DNA from: Echinarachnius parma
Taxonomy: Eukaryota > Echinodermata > Echinoidea > Clypeasteroida > Echinarachniidae
Assembly (NCBI GenBank): GCA_037951105.1
Contig: JBAMJV010000877.1
Coordinates: 54,998-118,997 of the forward strand
Direction of reading: 5' to 3'
DNA: 64,000 nt
The position numbers were made by a program, and so were the translations under genes. The notes under the pieces are model-generated. The model searched no databases. It was not told the DNA's origin and saw only the letters and a program-made list of their open reading frames with translations. The first letter of the stretch is position 1. Each line of letters starts with the position of its first letter. Below are positions 59,901-64,000 of this stretch, piece after piece.

Positions 59901-62900
59901 AACTTCTTTTTCACTGCGAGTTACCGATGTTGGTCCAACGTTGATCCAACGAGATTGTCCAACGTCCAACGAGTTCCAACGAGTTTGCAAGTTTCCGACG
60001 TTGGTCCAACGTTGGCTTGCTACCTGGGTTTATTATTAGCTAAATACAAGAAGACTGTACACAAATAGTGATAGCATAATATGGGATAGTTTAACAGGAA
60101 TACGATACATGGTTAAAGTTCGTGGTAAACATGGCATGCATGGTAATGTCGAAGCTGCTTTGTATACCGAAATATTGATATTTTTTCTCCAATTAGACCT
60201 TACATTTTAAACTTTATTTTCAAAAGAATAACGTTTTACACGTATATTATTTAATGTGCAACAACCTCACTTTTCTTTTTTGTGTGGGTGGGGGACTATT
60301 TATTGGACATTTTGTATCGTTTTGCTGAAATTATTATTATTTTCTCGAATAAGTGGGCAGTTGAACATAATTTGGTTGGCCATAAAATAACAGCGTTAGT
60401 TTACGTGCTAACCTGTGCTGTTCCCGGGATAGTTACTGTGATGATTTTACGCTGCAAATCTTCCACATATTCTGGACTGCTAGAATGTATCGCTTGACCA
60501 TCTGGTTTCATTATAGTCAGATCCACACCTGTTAAAGTTAATAAGATAAATATATTTGTTTTTTTATAAAGATTATCGACTAACGTGGAAAGTTGTTCAA
60601 TGTATCTAAATAATGCATCAAAGCTCGGTCATGATTATTATCTAAACAAATTGCATCATAACGTTATGGAATATGTATTAACCCGTTGTTTACAAGAACC
60701 GGGTAGGCTACGTATAAAATCCACGGGGATTTTACAACCTGAATTGGATCAGATTAATGTACTGTAAACTTCGAAATGCTAACATCGAAAATAAAAATGA
60801 AACATTTGTATTTTGTACAGAAGAATATCTGACATTAGGTCGGGTGACCTCTTTTTATTAAACTTCAATTTGATGCTGATTTGGACAATAACTTTTTTGT
60901 ATACGTTCGGTTTGAGGTAACACCAGTTAAGAAGAGAGGATTGTAGAGTCCTGAGAAGGACTGTTGGTATTCTTTGTACATGTTCTACGATAGTCTTAAA
61001 AGGACTGTGGTAGTCCTGGAAAGGACAGTTGTATTTTTAAAAGGTTTTTTTTAGCTCTGCTAAGAGCTACGGCGCCGACGGACAGTCAGCCTGTTCTAAA
61101 CGTTGAGACCCATCCTACCGCCCACCCACTCCTTACAATAACTATACAGACGCTGACATAGCTGTTATTAGAACTACAAGCTCAAGACAAAATACCAACA
61201 GTCCTTTCCAGGACTACCACAGTCCTTTTTAGGACTATCCTGGAAAGAATACCAACAGTCCTTATCAGGACTCTCCAATCCTCCCTTCTTACATTGTGCT
61301 ACGTACCGCAAACTGAGCGTATTATCTACACCACCATGGAAGCCGATCTACTTACAAAGTATATCTAATTATTTCTCAATTCATTAAGACATGTCACGGT
61401 GCCTTTTTTGTGTTAAACTCGACCTATAATAAAATGCTTTGCATGAAATATAAATGTATAAATACAGTGGTAAAATCTTCTCACCCCAACCAAAACAAGT
61501 ATCTTAGTAAGAAGATCTTTGATCGTATACATTTTGTTTTTGTTATTCACGCATTAAGACATCTGGTACATAGTATGTGAAAGAAATTAATTTTTAAGCA
61601 CAGATAAAAGATGAAATTCATGTACCGGAAGTAGAGTATGAAGACTGAGTGTACGTGCTGATGAAGCGAGTCTCGGTCCCGATAGAAAGGTCAAATGAGA
61701 TCGTGCCAGAATCACTCCCATCGGTAGATAGACTGTAGGTCCGGCTCAAGAGCTTGTGGGGGAAAGGATATTATAATATTAAAGTGATCCCTTTACAGTG
61801 TCAGATATTGCACAAACTTGACATTTGAGACATCAATCCTATATCAATATCATTATAAAATACAATTGAAAGATTTGTGAAAGTTTGAAAGAAACCGACC
61901 ACTGTTTACCTAGTGCAAAAAACGAATATTGGGTTCATATTTTATCACCGAATACTGATGGCCTGCCGCAGATTTGTCGCAGTAATAATCGTCCGTTTGA
62001 CGATATCCGTACCCGTGTATACAGATGGTACAGAATTTGCGCGCGCTCGGCTCAACAGTCGGGTACATCGATCGCGTGGCGCGCCGGCCGGACGTGTTCA
62101 GCTACGGCGATTGTACTTTTTACCAAAAGCGTTGGGCAACGATTTTGAGATGATGATTTTCAATGACAATTATCTTCATACTAAAGGGACATTTTAAAAA
62201 AATCTAACCCTATTTAATTCTTATCTTACCATAAGCTAAACAACACGGCAGAAGAGAAACAAGGAAGCTCCAAGTAATTTTCGTGGAGTTAGACACTTGG
62301 ATCACTTTAACTATTACTATGATAAAGCTATTACGCGCAATTCCTTTACAGACATTTTCATCTAAGTCGTAAGAGGAATCAATTTTTGTGGACATGTACA
62401 AAAACTGAAAATGGTTGATAAGATATGAATTTCTGTAATCTGATGTGTCCATTGAGTGATGCCTGAACATGTTATGGTAAATTAATGTCGTATGACCAAG
62501 TTATGCAAATGCTACGTGATATTTAGTATCTCATTGCACTGACTTTGTACACAGCTAAGATTGTATAGTGGACGTTGTGGATAATATACATGTGACCGAG
62601 CCATGAAAGATATGCCGCTGTTATCAACTTGTCCTTCATTTGTTGAATAATTTATCCGGTTTATTAACCAAAATATTATTCTAAACGTTTTATTTCGAAA
62701 AAAAAGTCATTTTCAAAGCATTTTGTTTATTCGTTACACCCACATATGACACTGGATAAGAAACGAAATATTACTCGCTCACATTGTTGAAAATATAATC
62801 GAACAATTTTTACTTTTGTTTGAGAGCTGTCCCAACACTAATGTTTAGTTTTCACGACAATGGCAAATGGCAATAACTTGCATAAGTGCATGGTTACCTG

Positions 62901-63809
62901 GATAAGGTTCTGACTTTCGTCCCCACCTGTTCTACAGTCGGATGTCCACATCAACAAGCCGTCATTGATCTCATTTCCGGTGCCAGTATCATCGTACACC
63001 AACGAATTACCACCTTTAATTAAACAACACATTCGAGTACTTAATGGTTTTAATGAGCCCAGTAAGGTAGATTAATTTTGCTTTGACACCCAGTTTCTCA
63101 TTACCTCACAGAAAATTATTTCTTGAATCGCCAAAACTATACCAAAACTGAACTATCACTTGATAGGACCGGGACTACGTCACGACTAGGTTAAACAGGA
63201 CATATTTACAATCGTCAATGAAGTCAAAACTGACACGGGACCGTTTTTTTACACAGGACTTCAACGCGAATAGGTTTCGTTAATATGTTTAATGACACGG
63301 GTGTTTTGAGTAGATACTTTATTTATCGGGAATGTCGTTTGGAAGTGATTATGGATGCTATACAGAAAAGGTCGTCTTCATAAGCATCATTATTTCCTTA
63401 ATAACTTTGTGCTATATTCATTTTACACAATTTCGATTTGAAATTATTTAGGTTTTCATATTATGTTCAACAGATTGTGACAAGTGCATACTGTTAAACT
63501 GGATATTTAGTGCGCGAAATAAATCGACTTTTGTGGTTTATGTTACATTGTTAAAATTGCTTTTGTTTTCTTTATTCGAACTTACAAAGCCTTTACTTTA
63601 ATCAAGCATATAAACTTTTTACCAGTTTCCTCGGAGATCATGGGCAGATTTCTGTCGGTATTCTCGCCAATGACTATAGAATTGACAACAACGCCACGGT
63701 CCTGTAGTGTCTGCCGGATAGAGTGGGTCGCTATTCCACCGTCCTGACCGTCGCTCATCAGTATGATCATTCCACCTGAAACGTCTCCCGATGTGTGCTC
63801 TTCTAGTAC
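49151..63809 (-). CDS. CLCA-family (calcium-activated chloride channel regulator) gene, 3' nine exons
   Basis: Exons (minus, 5' to 3'): 63809-63623, 63013-62898, 61752-61626, 60528-60413, 56052-55782, 54092-53898, 53317-53075, 52016-51627, 49323-49151. All junctions are GT-AG and all phases agree; the sum is 1,818 nt, about 605 residues plus stop. Order: C-terminal half of the VWA domain (IILMSDGQDGG), beta-sandwich region, hallmark FDNGAGADVTKNDGVYSRYF, FnIII-like part (ITNLRV, LTWTATGDDLDSGTASRYDI), Thr/Pro linker, Cys-rich EGF-like module, membrane span. CLCA proteins are secreted or membrane-anchored, self-cleaving metalloproteases that modulate calcium-activated chloride channels. The N-terminal protease lies beyond the right edge. 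The start and any UTR exons are not visible. Confidence 0.9.
49778..49850 (-). tRNA. tRNA-Gly(TCC)-like gene, cluster 2 copy a
   Basis: Same fold as cluster 1, but the anticodon stem is TCAGC/GCTGA instead of TCGGC/GCCGG, so both strands of the stem changed and pairing was kept. Same acceptor mismatch and AATTTTT terminator. Confidence 0.75.
50344..50416 (+). tRNA. tRNA-Gly(TCC)-like gene, cluster 2 copy b
   Basis: Identical to the 49,778-49,850 gene but on the plus strand, in the right arm of the palindrome. Confidence 0.75.
50745..50817 (+). tRNA. tRNA-Gly(TCC)-like gene, cluster 2 copy c
   Basis: Direct copy of copy b, 401 bp downstream, with the same terminator. Confidence 0.75.
51006..51043 (+). 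pseudogene. Truncated tRNA-Gly-like gene (3' half)
   Basis: Only the anticodon 3' side, T arm and acceptor 3' strand remain (ccaagctggagacccggatt...). The 5' half is replaced by leader-repeat sequence fused at 'ttcttccaag'. Confidence 0.8.
51179..51240. other. G/C-run hAT-like debris
   Basis: 'caagggggtgggggtaccca ... ccccaccccctgggtacg' is a short inverted patch resembling the ends at 19,090 and 41,440. Confidence 0.35.
51240..51430. mobile_element. Partial copy of the GGGCTTGG foldback element
   Basis: Reverse-oriented match to 18,600-18,830, including 'gttgggtcacgtaacccaac' and 'gagaattagtctcttctcaa'. Joined on the right to a fragment of MITE family 3 (to 51,537). Confidence 0.65.
51627..52016 (-). 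CDS. CLCA-like exon: FnIII end, Thr/Pro linker, EGF-like module
   Basis: Continues ASRYDIRISGSIQTLIADFE, ends the FnIII-like part at FALRAADEVNQTGDVSNVVV, then a PTTTPTTTSS linker and a 7-Cys patch (SCSLTCNNGGSQNVGECSCS, then CTAQFQGDQCQC). The C..C....C..C.C...F.G..C spacing is EGF-like. At the 3' edge either the donor CAAT/GTAAGT is used (phase 1, joining the membrane exon) or read-through meets TAG two codons later, giving a soluble form. Confidence 0.85.
52020..53070. other. CLCA intron; hAT-interior fragment, no other gene
   Basis: 52,680-52,990 resembles 36,460-36,560 and 11,460-11,560 (tgcgtttgagaaat, gcccaacaca), so it is debris of the hAT-type family. The rest holds nothing I recognise. 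Confidence 0.5.
53075..53317 (-). CDS. CLCA-like exon: FnIII-like start
   Basis: Reads GGYQAPVPGEETIVYEEAPS, later FAPSRITNLRVSSTSIDNLT and VVLTWTATGDDLDSGT. PSRITNL...LTWTA.GDD is the family's FnIII-like motif. Acceptor CTGTAG, donor ACAG/GTAGCT, phase 1. Confidence 0.9.
53898..54092 (-). CDS. CLCA-like exon: NDGVYSRYF hallmark
   Basis: Reads ADVTKNDGVYSRYFTGITST, then GFYGFRVTSENNGTAKILGR. This NDGVYSRYF block is the most diagnostic CLCA sequence in the window. Acceptor TGACAG, donor ATTG/GTATAC, phase 1. Confidence 0.93.
54426..55496. mobile_element. hAT-type non-autonomous element 3, 8-bp target duplication, intronic
   Basis: 1,071 bp in a CLCA intron. Ends CAAGGGCGTCGAT and, on the other strand, CAGGGGCGTCGATCACGG. 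CCTTTGAC is duplicated at 54,418-54,425 and 55,497-55,504. The interior has G runs and ~296-bp repeats with 'ggtccagggggcggagcccc'. Its ends resemble those of hAT element 2. Confidence 0.88.
54620..55290. repeat. ~296-bp repeats inside hAT element 3
   Basis: 'attgcaagcat...cctgaatag...gggatacccacattgg...ggtccagggggcg' occurs at 54,620-54,800 and 54,895-55,090, and more weakly at 55,100-55,290. Confidence 0.75.
55782..56052 (-). CDS. CLCA-like exon: GEWSFTVRN to FDNGAG
   Basis: Begins CAAGGTGAATGG after TATAG (QGEWSFTVRNMYSGSQSITM), matching 'GTWTYSL.N'. Ends FDNGAG at GCAG/GTAATA, phase 1. An alternative acceptor 4 bases on (CAAG/GTGAAT) would break the frame, so I chose the upstream one. 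The intron upstream of this exon in transcription holds the 3.7-kb CCCAG-ended element. Confidence 0.85.
56345..56930. repeat. Left array of element 2
   Basis: Dense 'ccaacgttggtccaacgttg' words. A ~160-bp block (ccaacgcttttccaacgtta ... caacatgtgtccaacaagca) is present twice, at ~56,548 and ~56,700. The open frames of 110-194 codons on both strands come from this repetition. Confidence 0.88.
57540..57672. repeat. Outer diverged units of the 60-bp array, cut off by a retroelement
   Basis: Two diverged units (gttaccgatgtcgatccaac, gttaccgatgttgatccatc) left of the Gypsy remnant. The main array resumes at 58,683. Confidence 0.8.
57677..58680 (-). mobile_element. Internally deleted Gypsy-type LTR retroelement
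   Basis: Interrupts the 60-bp array. TGTTGTAATATAATACAAGT begins both 57,677 and 58,506, as an LTR terminus would; beyond ~24 bp the two sides diverge, so one LTR is rearranged. Inside the right copy, minus-strand 'TGGTGTCTGAAG' fits a primer-binding-site position. gag, protease, RT and most of integrase are missing. A diverged ~129-bp duplication (gactaccc...ggattattctgccc) lies at 57,757-57,935. Confidence 0.6.
57962..58376 (-). pseudogene. Gypsy integrase C-terminal fragment
   Basis: Minus frame with KKELQKRQKRYYDQGAKSLP, then VLKSGERVYYQVGKEWKPGV, PRSYHIQSEKGGRYRRNRHH and LKKRR, ending in LLSDHRID-stop. The RQ.RYYD..AK.LP.L..G..V and G..YRRNR.HL blocks are typical of the tail of Ty3/Gypsy integrases. 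The catalytic core upstream is deleted. Confidence 0.8.
58683..59970. repeat. 60-bp minisatellite, ~21 units (right array of element 2)
   Basis: Unit 'ttggtccaacgagattgtcc' + 'aacgtctttttcactgcgag' + 'ttaccgatgttggtccaacg', exactly 60 bp for most of its length; one unit at 59,461 is 11 bp short. Because 60 is divisible by three, long open frames (up to 460 codons) exist in several frames on both strands. These are by-products. Confidence 0.95.
60413..60528 (-). CDS. CLCA-like exon: beta-sandwich segment 2
   Basis: Reads GVDLTIMKPDGQAIHSSSPE, then YVEDLQRKIITVTIPGTAQ. Acceptor TAACAG, donor CAG/GTTAGC, phase 0. The 'I.KPDG' run aligns with the 'I.DPSG' turn of the family. Confidence 0.8.
60931..61290. 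repeat. Inverted repeat of 'aggactgt' words
   Basis: Left arm 60,931-61,041 and right arm 61,188-61,290 are reverse complements (gaggattgtagagtcctgag / actctccaatcctc). Each arm consists of near-repeated 'agtccttttaggact' pieces. The central ~145 bp contains an 'agctctgctaagagct' hairpin. It lies in a CLCA intron. Confidence 0.7.
61626..61752 (-). CDS. CLCA-like exon: beta-sandwich segment
   Basis: Reads LLSRTYSLSTDGSDSGTISF, then DLSIGTETRFISTYTQSSYS. Acceptor CACAAG, donor TCCG/GTACAT, phase 1 at its end. Position and 'GTISFDLSIGTETRF' fit the CLCA 'GTVTVDSTVGNDTFF' strand pattern. Confidence 0.8.
61779..62310. mobile_element. TTAA MITE, family 4-related, intronic
   Basis: 532 bp. Ends TTAAAGTGATCC and its inverse GGATCACTTTAA, with TTAA at both sides. 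Internal 'tctaaccctatttaattctt' and 'aagctaaacaacacgg' match the 42,800-42,900 and 49,000-49,080 copies in reverse. The 87-94-codon frames inside are not protein-like. Confidence 0.7.
62898..63013 (-). CDS. CLCA-like exon: end of VWA domain
   Basis: Completes the split Gly codon to read TGGNSLVYDDTGTGNEINDG and then LLMWTSDCRTGGDESQNLIQ. It corresponds to the family's post-VWA 'TGG...N.LIDAF' stretch. Acceptor TTAAAG, donor CAG/GTAACC, ends in phase 0. Confidence 0.85.
63623..63809 (-). CDS. CLCA-like exon: VWA domain part
   Basis: Begins after ACCAG with VLEEHTSGDVSGG and continues MIILMSDGQDGGIATHSIRQ ... IGENTDRNLPMISEETG. The SDGQD block occupies the position of the LTDGED motif in vertebrate CLCA VWA domains, which carries a metal-site Asp. 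Ends ACTG/GTAAAA (phase 1). The preceding exon with the DxSxS motif is outside the window. Confidence 0.88.
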
Positions 63810-64000
63810 CTGGTAAATTGGAGAAAAAAATACAGAGCACATATTCTTTTTTTTCTCACTTTTATAGTTTACTACAGATTTGATAATAACTGAATATAAT
63901 TGCCAATTGATCTTTAAACATTGTACCATTGTGCGTACTGTTTCATACTAGCATGCATTAAGATTATTGTTAGTATGGTAACGAGTGCCTATGAAGTGGT

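Larger units (their letters stand above)
56341..60028. mobile_element. CCCAG-ended array-bearing element 2 (3.7 kb), intronic
   Basis: Left end CCCAGGTAGCAAGCCAACGT; the right end reads the same on the other strand, about 30 bases nearly perfect. TT lies directly outside both ends (56,339-56,340 and 60,029-60,030). Layout follows element 1: left ACGTT array, CCTAT-rich tract (57,005-57,090), AT-rich interior, small ACGTT cluster (57,372-57,415), right array. A Gypsy remnant has landed in the right array. No transposase recognised. It lies in a CLCA intron. Confidence 0.82.

Noticed and set aside
58657-60039. 460-codon open reading frame
   Set aside because: It is the 60-bp minisatellite read through in a stop-free frame; other frames and the opposite strand are equally open and the peptide is a simple repeat.
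61885-62197. Overlapping 87- and 94-codon frames
   Set aside because: They lie inside a TTAA MITE in a CLCA intron and show no protein character.

Overview
This is intron- and repeat-dominated eukaryotic nuclear DNA, most likely from a marine invertebrate animal. The evidence is a spliced animal-type gene with GT-AG introns, dense non-autonomous DNA transposons, LINE and Gypsy remnants, and tRNA genes with A/B boxes and Pol III terminators. I cannot fix the phylum from the sequence. No bacterial-type gene organisation is present.

The only convincing protein-coding gene lies on the minus strand in the right quarter (49,151-63,809, running off the right edge). It is a CLCA-family (calcium-activated chloride channel regulator) gene. 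I could place nine phase-consistent exons: end of the VWA domain, the following beta-sandwich region, the family signature NGAGADVTKNDGVYSRYF, an FnIII-like module, a Thr/Pro linker, a Cys-rich EGF-like module, and a C-terminal membrane span. The exons total about 1.8 kb in 14.7 kb; the introns hold mobile DNA.

Layout: 0-2.5 kb is a paralogue of 34.8-38.4 kb, carrying an extra tRNA-Gly(TCC)-like cluster in 401-bp units. 2.5-3.1 kb is a TTAA MITE. 3.4-8.45 kb is a 5-kb foldback element with ~153-bp terminal repeats. 8.7-21.8 kb is a large inverted repeat whose core contains C2H2 zinc-finger fragments, an 'actcggagcaactcggagtaa' minisatellite, a hAT-type insertion with an 8-bp target duplication, a 5-kb CCCAG-ended element packed with CCAACGTTGG-like arrays, and a foldback element with a 7-bp duplication. 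21.8-25 kb and 38.5-42.4 kb are two copies of a non-coding repeat. 25.4-26.7 kb holds a broken Harbinger transposase next to a perfect palindrome. 29.4-35.4 kb is a ~1.15-kb tandem repeat, one stretch of which looks like unpolished long-read sequence. 35.7-38.3 kb is a three-level nest of transposons. 42.8-49 kb is MITEs, ~200-bp repeats, a foldback element and a (CA)n tract. 49.6-51.1 kb is a second tRNA cluster, inside a CLCA intron. 56.3-60.0 kb is a second CCCAG-ended element with a 60-bp minisatellite, also intronic.

The most unusual content is the set of three CCCA...TGGG-bounded elements (13.0-18.1, 16.2-16.6, 56.3-60.0 kb). They share terminal sequence, apparent 2-bp TN target duplications (TG, TA, TT), and internal arrays of ACGTT-centred motifs. 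I recognise no transposase for them here. Within-window paralogues provide natural empty sites for many insertions, so several boundaries can be read to the base.
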